From JAGVSR01 sp963742405 (GTDB lineage: Bacteria > Pseudomonadota > Alphaproteobacteria > Rhizobiales > Hyphomicrobiaceae), in assembly GCA_963742405.1 (NCBI GenBank), contig CAVUMB010000007.1, positions 620,001-684,000 of the forward strand: a DNA stretch of 64,000 nucleotides. Direction: 5' to 3'. A program made the translations under genes and the position numbers. The notes under the pieces were generated by a model. The model worked only from the letters and a program-made list of their open reading frames with translations, ran no database searches and was not told where the DNA came from. Shown here piece after piece: positions 1 to 8,833 of this stretch. The first letter of the stretch is position 1. The number at the start of each line of letters is the position of its first letter.

Positions 1-28
1 CCGCAGCGGTGCGGCGAGCGAGAAAAAA

Positions 29-757
29 GTGATCCTCTTCCCGGCCATCGACCTCAAGGACGGCCAATGCGTGCGACTGAAGCTTGGCGAGATGAGCCAG
101 GCGACGGTTTTCAATGACGATCCGGCCGCGCAGGCTGCCGCATTCGAGGCTCAGGGCTTCACCTATTTGCACGTCGTCGACTTGAATGGCGCTTTCGCCG
201 GAATGCCCGTCAATGGTGCAGCGGTCGACGCAATCCTCAAGCGCGTTCGGATGCCGGTTCAACTCGGCGGCGGCATTCGCGACCTCGCAACCATCGAAAA
301 CTGGCTCGTCAAAGGCATAAGCCGCGTGATCCTCGGAACGGTCGCGGTCCGCGATCCGGCGCTCGTCAACGAAGCCTGTCGAATGTTTCCCGGCCACATT
401 GCTGTCGGCATCGATGCAAAAGGCGGCAAGGTTGCTGTCGAGGGTTGGGCGGAAACGTCGGAACTGACCGCCATCGATCTGGCGCGCCGCTTCGAGGACG
501 CAGGCGTCGCCGCGATCATTTACACCGACATCGAGCGCGACGGCGTGCTCAAGGGCCTCAATCTGCCGGCCACGGCCGAACTCGCCCGCGCCACGTCGAT
601 CCCCGTGATCGCATCCGGCGGTCTGGCCTCTCTCGAAGACGTGAAGGCATTGATGACACCCGAGTATCGCTTGCTCGAAGGCGCCATCACCGGCCGCGCG
701 CTCTATGACGGCCGTATCGACCCGAAGCAAGCTCTCGCCATTCTCGCGGCAGCCTAG
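29..757 (+). CDS. hisA: HisA, ProFAR isomerase of histidine biosynthesis
   Basis: HisA is the cytosolic (beta-alpha)8-barrel isomerase that converts ProFAR to PRFAR, the fourth step of histidine biosynthesis. The 242-aa product is full length for the family. Both expected catalytic aspartates are visible: Asp8 in the N-terminal FPAIDLKDG strand and Asp129 in VGIDAKGGKVAVEGW. The phosphate-binding loops QLGGGIRD and IASGGL are intact. The start is GTG at 29, since the family begins MILFPAIDL; upstream sequence is only A-rich with a weak purine tract. In most alphaproteobacteria hisF follows directly, but here the next gene is convergent, so hisA is the last gene of whatever his unit lies to the left. 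Confidence 0.96.
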   Translation: MILFPAIDLKDGQCVRLKLGEMSQATVFNDDPAAQAAAFEAQGFTYLHVVDLNGAFAGMPVNGAAVDAILKRVRMPVQLGGGIRDLATIENWLVKGISRVILGTVAVRDPALVNEACRMFPGHIAVGIDAKGGKVAVEGWAETSELTAIDLARRFEDAGVAAIIYTDIERDGVLKGLNLPATAELARATSIPVIASGGLASLEDVKALMTPEYRLLEGAITGRALYDGRIDPKQALAILAAA

Positions 758-768
758 TCGAGCAGCGA

Positions 769-1080
769 TTACATCCGATCGCGGTCAGGTTTGCGCAGTT
801 CCGGCGGCGGATCGCTTTTGCTGCCGCGCCACCATGTTTTGAAATTCTGCCGCCACAGCCGGACGCGCGGAATGTCGTAAGACAAAACCACCAGTCCGAG
901 CGGGACCATCCAGAAGCCCAACACCGGAAGAAATCCCAGCAAGCCAAGCAGGATCAGGGCGATCCCAATGGCGATCCGCGCCGGCGCCCGATCGGGCAGA
1001 TCGTAACTCCACTTGCCGATGCGGATGGTGCGGGCCACGAGGACATCCTTGTTGCACGGGCGAGAAACTAAATTCGCCAC
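769..1080 (-). CDS. Small inner-membrane protein of unknown function
   Basis: A 103-aa protein with two hydrophobic stretches (about residues 34-50 and 52-68) joined by a short Pro/Gly turn, then a basic, Trp-rich C-terminal tail (VRLWRQNFKTWWRG). It resembles the small PGPGW-like two-helix membrane proteins of Rhizobiales, but I cannot assign a function. Its start overlaps the end of ubiE by 13 bases, so translation is probably coupled to ubiE; a GTG fourteen codons further in would be an alternative start. It converges on hisA with only 11 bases between the stops and no obvious terminator hairpin. Confidence 0.7.
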   Translation of the reverse strand: MANLVSRPCNKDVLVARTIRIGKWSYDLPDRAPARIAIGIALILLGLLGFLPVLGFWMVPLGLVVLSYDIPRVRLWRQNFKTWWRGSKSDPPPELRKPDRDRM

Positions 1081-1871
1081 CCGCTATGGATGGCGGCGAC
1101 GCCGCCGGTCAGATTACGATAGCTGACATTGTGGAAGCCCGCTGCCCGGATCATGGCCGCGAACGTCTCTTGCTTGGGAAACTTGCGGATCGACTCCACG
1201 AGGTACTGGTAAGGTTGCGCGTCGCCCGCAGCCAGCCGTCCCAGTCGCGGGATCACCTCAAACGAGTGGAAATCGTAGATCCGGTCGAGGATCGGCACCT
1301 GCACCTCCGAAAATTCGAGACACAGGAAATGACCGCCCGTCTTCAAGACGCGGCGGGCTTCCGACAGCGCCTTGTCGATGTGCGTCACGTTCCGGATTCC
1401 GAACGAAATCGTGTAGGCATCGAAACTCTTATCTTCGAACGGCAGCTCTTCCGCATTGCCTTCGACCAGTGTGATGCGCTCCGCCAGCCCCGCGTCGATC
1501 ACGCGCCGCCGGCCAACTTCCAGCATCTCCGGGCTGATGTCGCAGATCACCGCCGAGGTATTTGGCCCCGCTGCCGCAAGGCTGCGCATGGCGATGTCGC
1601 CCGTCCCCCCCGCAACATCCAGGAGCCGGAATGCCGCGTCAGTCCGCGGCGGGTTGAGCGCGGCGACAAAATCCGATTTCCATAGCCGGTGAAGTCCGCC
1701 GGACATGAGGTCGTTCATCAAATCGTAGCGCTCGGCAACCTTGGAGAACACGTCGTTGACGAGACTCTGGCGCTCGCCTTCGGCGACGGTTCGAAAACCA
1801 AAAGATGTATTGGGGTCCGCAGCTGTAGGTTCGGGTGTGCTCATGACGCCGATCATATCGTCTGAGGTCAC
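1068..1871 (-). CDS. ubiE: UbiE/MenG C-methyltransferase
   Basis: SAM-dependent C-methyltransferase of ubiquinone (and menaquinone) biosynthesis, methylating the polyprenyl-benzoquinol ring at the membrane surface. Family hallmarks are all present: YDLMNDLMSGGLHRLWK near residue 49, SAM motif I DVAGGTGDIA, the acidic loop before ELPFEDKSFDAYTISFGIRN, and the C-terminal signature GGVAAIHSGWRI. At 267 aa it is slightly longer than usual because the GTG at 1871 is used; ATG at 1856 or 1844 (MSTPEPTAADP) are plausible starts and none has a strong Shine-Dalgarno sequence. It lies 22 bases after thiO and overlaps the following membrane-protein gene, suggesting one transcript ggt-thiO-ubiE-membrane protein. 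The ubiB and mutM genes often found beside ubiE are not here. Confidence 0.95.
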   Translation of the reverse strand: MTSDDMIGVMSTPEPTAADPNTSFGFRTVAEGERQSLVNDVFSKVAERYDLMNDLMSGGLHRLWKSDFVAALNPPRTDAAFRLLDVAGGTGDIAMRSLAAAGPNTSAVICDISPEMLEVGRRRVIDAGLAERITLVEGNAEELPFEDKSFDAYTISFGIRNVTHIDKALSEARRVLKTGGHFLCLEFSEVQVPILDRIYDFHSFEVIPRLGRLAAGDAQPYQYLVESIRKFPKQETFAAMIRAAGFHNVSYRNLTGGVAAIHSGWRI

Positions 1872-1893
1872 GCCCCGCTATGGGGCAATTGCA

Positions 1894-2889
1894 TTAGGCC
1901 TGCAGCAAGGGATGCGGCAGGCCGCTCTCCAGGTAATCCGCCACCGCCTTAGCCAGCACCGGCGCCAGCAAAAATCCGTGCCGGTACGCGCCATTCACCA
2001 TAACGCTGGCGCCGCCGTCGATGACCCGGGCGCGCGGCACATTATCGGCAAACGCCGGCCGCACACCGGCGCTCATTTCGAGCACCTCTGCCTCGCCGAA
2101 TGCGGGATGCACCGTATAGGCCGCCCCCAGCAGTTCAAGCGCGGACCGCACCGAGACGGGACCTGAGTCCTCACTTTCGATCATCGTCGCGCCGACGAGG
2201 TACCGGTTCTCTCCCCACGGCACGATGTACAACGGATGCCGCGGATGCATGAGCCGCACCGGACGCTTCAAATTGATATCCGCCGTGCGCAGCAGGAGCC
2301 GCTCACCGCGCACGCCACGTAAATCCGCAAGCAGGTGCCGCGCGCCAAGTCCGCGGCAATCGACGATCAGACGCTCCCGGTCGGTTCCCTCCAGCGCGCG
2401 ACCGAAATGAAGATCAACTCCCGCCTCTTGGCAGGCCCGCAAAAGAAATGCGAGCGCTGCGGGTGTGGCGACATGCGCTTCATCGGGAAAAAACAGGGCC
2501 GTCGCAAACCGGTCGGCGAGGTCCGGTTCGAGCGCGGCAAGCGCCGCGCGGTCCAGCGTGCGATGTTGCGTTGTCATCTTGGCGAAGCGCACCAGATCAG
2601 GCTGGTCGCGCGCCACTGCGACAACGAGACTGCCGTTGTCGATCGTCTCGGGATAAATCGCACGCCACAGCACCAATCCATCGGCGCCGAGGTCTCGCAC
2701 GAGGTCCGGCGCCGATTCCGCTTCGGCCCACGGTGCCAGCATCGCCCCCGCATGGCGACTGGCCGATTGGCTCAGCGGCTGTACATGCTGGTCAACAAGC
2801 ATGACCGGAAATCCGCGGCGGGCAAGCGTCAAGGCCTGCCACAGTCCGATGACACCGGCGCCGGCGACTGTGATGCGTTGGCGCGACAT
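1894..2889 (-). CDS. thiO: ThiO-like glycine oxidase (FAD-dependent)
   Basis: A 331-aa D-amino-acid-oxidase-fold flavoprotein. The N-terminal dinucleotide motif is clear (VAGAGVIGLWQALTLA, residues 8-23), followed by a DAO-type SRHAGAMLAPW segment; the C-terminal half has the conserved YIVPWGENRYLVGAT strand and the NGAYRHGFLLAP motif typical of ThiO. ThiO oxidises glycine to iminoglycine for the thiazole part of thiamine. In rhizobia it normally sits in thiCOSGE; here it is separated from other thi genes and starts only 3 bases after the ggt stop. Another small-molecule amine oxidase role is possible, so the symbol rests on motif similarity. Confidence 0.85.
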   Translation of the reverse strand: MSRQRITVAGAGVIGLWQALTLARRGFPVMLVDQHVQPLSQSASRHAGAMLAPWAEAESAPDLVRDLGADGLVLWRAIYPETIDNGSLVVAVARDQPDLVRFAKMTTQHRTLDRAALAALEPDLADRFATALFFPDEAHVATPAALAFLLRACQEAGVDLHFGRALEGTDRERLIVDCRGLGARHLLADLRGVRGERLLLRTADINLKRPVRLMHPRHPLYIVPWGENRYLVGATMIESEDSGPVSVRSALELLGAAYTVHPAFGEAEVLEMSAGVRPAFADNVPRARVIDGGASVMVNGAYRHGFLLAPVLAKAVADYLESGLPHPLLQA

Positions 2890-2892
2890 GGT

Positions 2893-4689
2893 TCAGTCCC
2901 CGAGTGCCGCGCCTTCGCGACGCGGATCGCTTCCACCTTCGATGACCCCGTCGCGCCGTGTCAGGATGTTGAGACCTGAATTCATGAGATCGACGTTGAG
3001 GCTTTGGCCATAGGATTTGAGCCGCAGACCCAGCAGGATCGATTGCCAATCGCTTTCCAGGTCAGCATCGGCTCCCATGCTGCCGAAGTTCGTGAGAGCC
3101 GCGGCCTGATAGGCATCGAGCTTCCAGTCCATTAGGCCGATCAGTGCTTTGGTCACGAACATGATGATCCGCCCGCCACCCGGCGAACCGGCGACCGCGA
3201 ACACGCGACCTTTGTCGTCGAACACGATCGTCGGCGCCATGGTGCTGCGCGGCCGCTTGCCGGCCTCAACGCGGTTGGCGACCGCCCGCCCCTCCTTATC
3301 GGCGGGAACGAATGAGAAGTCCGTCAACTCGTTGTTGAGTAGAAACCCGGCTGCCATGACACCCGAACCAAAAACGCCTTCGATCGTCGTGGTCATGGCA
3401 ACGGCGTTGCCGTCCGCATCGATCACCGAGATGTGGCTCGTCCCCGTTGTCTCGAGCGTGCCATCCACACCGAAAGTCCGCTGTGCAAGTCCCGGCGGTA
3501 ATCCAGGCTCCGGCGCTGTCATGGCCTTGTTCGGATCGATAAGTTTGCGGCGATCATCGAGGTACGCGGGATCGATCAGCCCGGACGGGATCGTTACGTA
3601 CGCAGGATCGGCCAAATAACGACCGCGGTCGGCATAGGCCAGTTTTTCGGCTTCAAGAATGAGATGCACACCTTCAGGCGGCAATCGGCCATTGGTGACA
3701 CGTCCAAGATCAAACGGCGCCAGGAGTCCCAGGATCTGCGCGATGGCAATTCCGCCCGATGACGGTGGCCCCATGCTGCAGACCTTGTAACTGCGATAGG
3801 CGACACACACCGGATCGCGCATTTCGATTTTGTAGCCGGCAAGGTCGCCTGCCGAAAGATCACCCGCCACGTTGGGGGCGTTCGCAACCGCCGCGACGAT
3901 GGCATCGGCGACCGGTCCCAGATAAAAACCGTCCGGCCCTTTGTCTGCGATGGTCTGCAGCGTCGCAGCGTACTCCGCGTTGCGGATCACCGATCCGGCG
4001 GTGCGGGCTGCTCCTGTTTCGTCGAAGTAGATGTTCTTGGCGGTCGCATCGAAAGCCCCCGCGCCAGTGATTTGCAGCAGAAGATGCAATCGCGGGGTCA
4101 CGGTAAAGCCGTCCCTGGCCAGCTGAATCGCTGGCTGGAACAGTCGCGGCCACGGGAGTTTGCCGTGTACGTCGTGCGCAGCCTTCATGAGCCGCACAAG
4201 TCCTGGCGTTCCGATGCTCAGCCCCGAATGAACAGCGCGCTCAAACGGCATCGGCTTGCCGTCGGACAAGAACCTGTCCGCCTTGGCGGTCGCCGGCGCG
4301 GTCTCACGGCCGTCGTAGGCCGCGAGGGAGCCACTCGCCTCGTCCCAATGCAGCAGAAACGCGCCGCCGCCCAGGCCCGACGACTGCGGCTCCACGAGAC
4401 CCAAAACCAATTGCGCGGCGATCGCCGCGTCAACCGCCGATCCTCCTGCGCGCAACATGTCCCGCCCAGCTTCCGAGGCGACCCTGCTCGACGTGGCGAT
4501 CATGAATTTTTGGCTGCGGACAAGCGCGCCTTCGACCCGTGTCGTGGTGGCTTCGGGTTCGACAAGTTTGCGCTGCGCCAGACCGGCGTGCGGCGCCAGG
4601 ACGATCGCCATCGATAGCGACGCCGCAAACAGCATGGCGATCGAACGACCTCGGTGGGTCGGGCATGGCAGTCTTGGGTGCGGGCTCAT
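2893..4689 (-). CDS. ggt: Gamma-glutamyltransferase, secreted
   Basis: Periplasmic N-terminal-nucleophile enzyme that cleaves the gamma-glutamyl bond of glutathione and related peptides. An N-terminal basic region and hydrophobic stretch ending at AGLAQ (about residues 17-39) form a signal peptide. The self-cleavage and nucleophile site is TTGTSHISVIDADGNA, with Thr417 aligning with the E. coli nucleophile Thr391. The GSGV, NNELTDF and GSPGGGRI motifs that line the glutamate pocket are present. The 598-aa length fits. It appears to be the first gene of the ggt-thiO-ubiE run (gap to thiO 3 bases); glycine released through glutathione turnover would be the ThiO substrate, an inference from position only. 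Confidence 0.95.
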   Translation of the reverse strand: MSPHPRLPCPTHRGRSIAMLFAASLSMAIVLAPHAGLAQRKLVEPEATTTRVEGALVRSQKFMIATSSRVASEAGRDMLRAGGSAVDAAIAAQLVLGLVEPQSSGLGGGAFLLHWDEASGSLAAYDGRETAPATAKADRFLSDGKPMPFERAVHSGLSIGTPGLVRLMKAAHDVHGKLPWPRLFQPAIQLARDGFTVTPRLHLLLQITGAGAFDATAKNIYFDETGAARTAGSVIRNAEYAATLQTIADKGPDGFYLGPVADAIVAAVANAPNVAGDLSAGDLAGYKIEMRDPVCVAYRSYKVCSMGPPSSGGIAIAQILGLLAPFDLGRVTNGRLPPEGVHLILEAEKLAYADRGRYLADPAYVTIPSGLIDPAYLDDRRKLIDPNKAMTAPEPGLPPGLAQRTFGVDGTLETTGTSHISVIDADGNAVAMTTTIEGVFGSGVMAAGFLLNNELTDFSFVPADKEGRAVANRVEAGKRPRSTMAPTIVFDDKGRVFAVAGSPGGGRIIMFVTKALIGLMDWKLDAYQAAALTNFGSMGADADLESDWQSILLGLRLKSYGQSLNVDLMNSGLNILTRRDGVIEGGSDPRREGAALGD

Positions 4690-4755
4690 GCCGATTGGTT
4701 GCCCCGAAAGGCGGCCGCACGCAACCCTTCTGCGAGATGCGCCGCCCGCGGAACC

Positions 4756-4790
4756 AAAAAGGCAGGCGCACCGAGGGCGCCTGCCTTTTT
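4756..4790. terminator. Bidirectional rho-independent terminator
   Basis: A perfect 10-bp stem (AGGCAGGCGC / GCGCCTGCCT) closes a 7-base loop and is flanked by five A and five T, so it terminates in both directions. On the minus strand it follows the 165-aa secreted protein gene and separates it from ggt. Confidence 0.9.
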
Positions 4791-4810
4791 ATTGCGGACG
4801 AAGCGCCGTG

Positions 4811-5308
4811 TTACTTCTTCACCGTCACGATGAAGGTCACTTCGGCTTCTTTCTTTTCTTTGCCGGCGCGAACGATCTTCGAGCCGCACTTGTAGCTCGA
4901 CGAGAAGCCTTCGATCTTGCACGTCTTGGTATTGACCGTGAAGTCGATGTCACGCTTGTTGTCGACGCGATTGATGTCGATCGGATCGTCGACGCTGACG
5001 TCCTTGTCGAACACGGCAAGGTTCACCTTGACGACACCGGCTTTGGCCTTCTTCGACAAAACCCAGTCGGGCGTGATCGAGGTTTCCTGCTTGACCGTCG
5101 GAGACGTCACCGTCTCGCCGCCAATGGTGGCCTTGGCGTAGAAATCGCCCTTCGAGAAGGCATCCGCCTGATCGAGAGCGCGCACGCGCGTGATCTTGAT
5201 AATTACTTCAGGATCTTTGGCTGCTGCTGTCGTGGCCGTCGTGCCAAGGGCAATTGTGGAAAGTGGCAGCGTAGCAAGCGCACAAGCAAGGGCGCGGAAC
5301 TTGGACAT
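4811..5308 (-). CDS. Secreted protein of unknown function, C2-like sequence pattern
   Basis: A 165-aa exported protein, not recognised with certainty. A signal peptide (Lys/Arg start, hydrophobic core, cut near TTAAAKD) is followed by a beta-rich domain beginning VIIKITRVRAL, with KGDFYAKATIGGE, PDWVLSKKA and VNLAVFDKD-VSVDDPIDIN. This order of an amphipathic first strand, a DFYAKA strand and Asp-rich loops recalls C2-type calcium/lipid-binding domains, which is an inference. Two cysteines sit near the C-terminus (CKIEGFSSSYKC) and could form a disulfide. ATG 5308 is preferred over the upstream TTG because GGAG lies eight bases before it. It is a single gene closed by the terminator at 4756-4790. 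Confidence 0.75.
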   Translation of the reverse strand: MSKFRALACALATLPLSTIALGTTATTAAAKDPEVIIKITRVRALDQADAFSKGDFYAKATIGGETVTSPTVKQETSITPDWVLSKKAKAGVVKVNLAVFDKDVSVDDPIDINRVDNKRDIDFTVNTKTCKIEGFSSSYKCGSKIVRAGKEKKEAEVTFIVTVKK

Positions 5309-5526
5309 GGACAATCTCCAAACAACTTATGGGACACGCGAGATCACACCACATAAGGACGCCGCCCGAAGGCAAAGCGCAGCCTGAAGTGTCGATCGTG
5401 GCGGGACGCTATCAGGAACATGCGGGACTGTGATCGGACGACATCTGTTCCTCCGGCGATCCTCCGCCGGGCGTTGCCCTTGGGTGACAGGGCGGCTTGG
5501 CCAAAAGGGCGAAACTCCTAGTCTTA

Positions 5527-8500
5527 TCAGTGAAAGTCACGGGATTTTGGAATGACGCGTTCGGCGCGGGGATGCATCGGCCGTGGGCGCACGGAAGCTG
5601 TTGGACGTGACCACCTGGGATGCGCGCCCTGTCCCGCTGCGTGCGGATCGGGACCGGGATTTCTGACCTCGTCGGCATTAGCGACTGGTAGCGGCATGTC
5701 GTTGGCCCACTCCGATAAATAAAGCAGCCAGTCACTGCGGTCCTCAATCGCTGTGGCCACCACATGAATAATGCTCTCGTGCCGCTGGACACGCCCGGTA
5801 ACGAGCATCAGCCGCGCCTGCATCACTGTCTTGCGATAGCGCTCCAGCATTTTCGGCCACACGACGGAATTGGCGACGCCTGTTTCATCTTCAAGCGTCA
5901 TGAACACCACACCCTTGGCTGATCCCGGCCGCTGCCGCACCAGAATGACGCCCGCGACTTTCACGGTTTGTCCATCCCGCATCTGGCGCAGGTCCTGGCA
6001 GGTCGAAACCCGCTCCGCTCTAAGCCGCTCGCGCAGAAAACTCATCGGATGCGCCTTCAAGGAAAGTCGCAGCGTTTGATAATCGTTCACCACATGCTCC
6101 GAGAGCGGCATCTGAGGCAGCGTCACGATCGGCTCGATGCCGACCTCTGCGGCGCCGTTCCACGAAAAAAGCGGCAGCGGCGGCGCGTTGGCGAGTGCGG
6201 TCACGTCCCAGAGCGCCTGCCGCCGGTCGAGGTCGATGGATCGGAAAGCGTCGGCCGCCGCCAGCTTTTCCAGTGTCGACAGCCGCAAACCCGCCCGCTG
6301 CCACAAATCATGCACAGAGCGGAAGGCACCGCGTGCCCGCGCGGTGACGAGCCGCCCGATCTCCTCTTCCTGCAATCCATCGATCTGGCGCAAGCCAAGC
6401 CGCAAGGCCGGGCCGCCGCTCTCCCGATCCTCAAGGGTCGAATCCCACCCGCTTTGATTGATGTCGGCCTCGCGCGCCTCCACCCCATGCTCGCGCGCAT
6501 CGCGCACAATCTGGGCTGGGGCGTAAAAGCCCATCGGCTGCGAGTTCAAAAGTGCGCACGCGAACGCCGCCGGATAATGGCACTTCAGCCACGATGACAC
6601 GTAGACCAGATGCGCAAAACTGGCGGCATGGCTTTCGGGAAAGCCGTATTCACCAAAGCCCTTGATCTGGTTGAAGCAGCGCTGCGCAAACTCCCGGTCG
6701 TAGCCGCGCCCCACCATTCGCTCGACCATCTTTTCTTCCAAAAGCCCAATGGTGCCGCGGCGGCGGAACGTCGCCATCGCCTTGCGCAGGTCGTTCACTT
6801 CGTGATCGGAAAACTTCGCAGCCTCCATGGCAATCCGCATCGCCTGCTCTTGGAATAGCGGCACGCCTTTCGTCTTGCCGAGAATTTGTTTGAGTTCATC
6901 CGCCGGCCCGTGCTCCGGCGATGGCGAGGGGTAGGTCTCGGGTTCCAGTCCGGAGCGGCGGCGCAGATAGGGATGCACCATGTCACCCTGGATCGGTCCC
7001 GGCCGCACGATTGCAACTTCGATGACCAGATCATAAAAGCAGCGCGGCTTCAGGCGCGGCAGCATGTTCATCTGCGCGCGGCTCTCTACTTGAAACACGC
7101 CGATGCTGTCGGCCCGGCACAGCATATCGTAGGTCGCAGGATCCTCGCGCGGCACCTTGGCCAGTGTCATGGGCAAACTGTGGTGGCCCTCTAAAAGCTC
7201 GAACGCGCGCCGGATGCACGACAGCATTCCGAGCGCCAGCACATCCACTTTCAACAACCCGAGTGCCGCGATGTCGTCCTTGTCCCATTCGATAAAGGTG
7301 CGGTCGTCCATCGCCGCGTTGCCGACCGGCACCATTTCTACGAGCGGTCCGCGCGTCAGCACGAATCCGCCGACGTGCTGCGACAGATGCCGCGGAAAAC
7401 CGATAAGTTCCTCCGTCAACTCAAGTACGGTGGCGAGCAGCGGATCGCCGGGATCGAGCCCGGCCTCGCGCACTCGCGTATCGCCCAGAACGCCGCCCGA
7501 ACTCGTGCCCCACACCATGCCGGCAAGCGCGGCCACCGTATCCTCCGACAGCCCCATTGCCTTGCCCACGTCGCGCACCGCCGAGCGCGCGCGATAGGAG
7601 ATGACGGTGGCGGTAAGACCTGCGCGGTCACGGCCGTAGCGAGCATAGATGTATTGGATGACCTCCTCGCGCCGGTCATGTTCGAAGTCGACGTCGATAT
7701 CGGGCGGTTCCTTGCGCGCGTGACTGACAAATCGTTCGAACAGAAGATTGACCTCTGTCGGGTTCACCGCCGTGATCCCGAGACAGTAGCAGACGACGGA
7801 GTTGGCCGCCGAGCCGCGCCCCTGGCAAAGAATGCCGCGCGAGCGAGCGAACGAGACGATATCGTGCACGGTGAGGAAGTAGGGCGCGTAGCCAAGTTCC
7901 GCCACAAGTTGCAACTCGCGCGTGATCGTCGCCCGCACCTTGTCAGGAATGCCTTCGGCAAAGCGCCACGCGGCCCCCTCCCAGGTCAGACATTCAAGAT
8001 GTGCGTGCGCGGTTGTGCCCGCTGGCACCGGCTCGTTTGGATATTCGTACACGAGTTCATCGAGCGAAAAGCAGCACGCATCCATGATGTCGATGGTGCG
8101 TGCCAGCGCCTCTTCGTGGCCGCGAAAGAGGCGCATCATTTCCATCGGCCTTTTCAGGTGCCGCTCCGCATTCGCTGCAAGCCGATACCCGGCATCATGA
8201 ATGGTTGTGTGTTCGCGCACGCAGGTGAGAACATCCTGCAGTGGACGCCGGTGCGGCGCATGATAAAGGACTGCATTTGTTGCAACGAGCGGCGTTCCGC
8301 ATCGGCGCGCCATCGCCGCGAGCTGCCCGATCCGCACGCGGTCGTCGCCGCGATGAGCGTGAGCCGCCGCCAGATAGACCGTGCCGGAAGCAAGCCCGCT
8401 CCTGAAGCGCTGCAGATCAGCCGCAAAGCCGTCGCCGAGAAGTTCCGGCGGCACGGCGATGAAGATGTTGCCTTCGGCATGGGCAGCAACGTCGTCGAGT

Positions 8501-8820
8501 TGCAGGAAACATTGCCCCTTCTCCGCCCGCCCCTGTCCAAGCGAGATCAGTCGCGACAGCCGTCCATAAGCGGCCCTGTTCGTCGGCAGACACAGAAGGC
8601 TGGGCGCATCGTTGAGATCGAGGCGGGCGCCGGGAATGAAACGCAGACCCACCGCCTTTGCAGCCGTGTGCGCGCGCACGATGCCGGCCAGAGAATTGCG
8701 ATCGGTAACCGCAATAGCCTCAAGTCCCAGCACCTTCGCCTGCGCCACGAGTTCGTCCGCGTGCGAGGCGCCGCGCAGGAACGAGAAATTCGTCGTGACG
8801 TCGAGTTCTGCGTAACGCAT
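5527..8820 (-). CDS. dnaE2: DnaE2/ImuC error-prone DNA polymerase III alpha
   Basis: C-family polymerase that does translesion synthesis with ImuA and ImuB after DNA damage. The 1097-aa product has an N-terminal PHP domain (ELDVTTNFSFLRGASH), the polymerase core with the GRGSAANS loop and the catalytic aspartates of PDIDVDFEHDRRE, the helix-hairpin-helix region, and a C-terminal OB fold (VKVAGVILVRQRPG). It ends in the family-typical IPKSRDFH. I chose ATG 8820, 13 bases after the imuB stop with GAGGA close upstream; ATG 8847 would overlap imuB and give MDFFSDEDV first. The frame is open upstream to 9003, but that part is imuB coding sequence. It is the last gene of the imuA-imuB-dnaE2 operon. 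Confidence 0.96.
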   Translation of the reverse strand: MRYAELDVTTNFSFLRGASHADELVAQAKVLGLEAIAVTDRNSLAGIVRAHTAAKAVGLRFIPGARLDLNDAPSLLCLPTNRAAYGRLSRLISLGQGRAEKGQCFLQLDDVAAHAEGNIFIAVPPELLGDGFAADLQRFRSGLASGTVYLAAAHAHRGDDRVRIGQLAAMARRCGTPLVATNAVLYHAPHRRPLQDVLTCVREHTTIHDAGYRLAANAERHLKRPMEMMRLFRGHEEALARTIDIMDACCFSLDELVYEYPNEPVPAGTTAHAHLECLTWEGAAWRFAEGIPDKVRATITRELQLVAELGYAPYFLTVHDIVSFARSRGILCQGRGSAANSVVCYCLGITAVNPTEVNLLFERFVSHARKEPPDIDVDFEHDRREEVIQYIYARYGRDRAGLTATVISYRARSAVRDVGKAMGLSEDTVAALAGMVWGTSSGGVLGDTRVREAGLDPGDPLLATVLELTEELIGFPRHLSQHVGGFVLTRGPLVEMVPVGNAAMDDRTFIEWDKDDIAALGLLKVDVLALGMLSCIRRAFELLEGHHSLPMTLAKVPREDPATYDMLCRADSIGVFQVESRAQMNMLPRLKPRCFYDLVIEVAIVRPGPIQGDMVHPYLRRRSGLEPETYPSPSPEHGPADELKQILGKTKGVPLFQEQAMRIAMEAAKFSDHEVNDLRKAMATFRRRGTIGLLEEKMVERMVGRGYDREFAQRCFNQIKGFGEYGFPESHAASFAHLVYVSSWLKCHYPAAFACALLNSQPMGFYAPAQIVRDAREHGVEAREADINQSGWDSTLEDRESGGPALRLGLRQIDGLQEEEIGRLVTARARGAFRSVHDLWQRAGLRLSTLEKLAAADAFRSIDLDRRQALWDVTALANAPPLPLFSWNGAAEVGIEPIVTLPQMPLSEHVVNDYQTLRLSLKAHPMSFLRERLRAERVSTCQDLRQMRDGQTVKVAGVILVRQRPGSAKGVVFMTLEDETGVANSVVWPKMLERYRKTVMQARLMLVTGRVQRHESIIHVVATAIEDRSDWLLYLSEWANDMPLPVANADEVRNPGPDPHAAGQGAHPRWSRPTASVRPRPMHPRAERVIPKSRDFH

Positions 8821-8833
8821 CACATCCTCGTCG

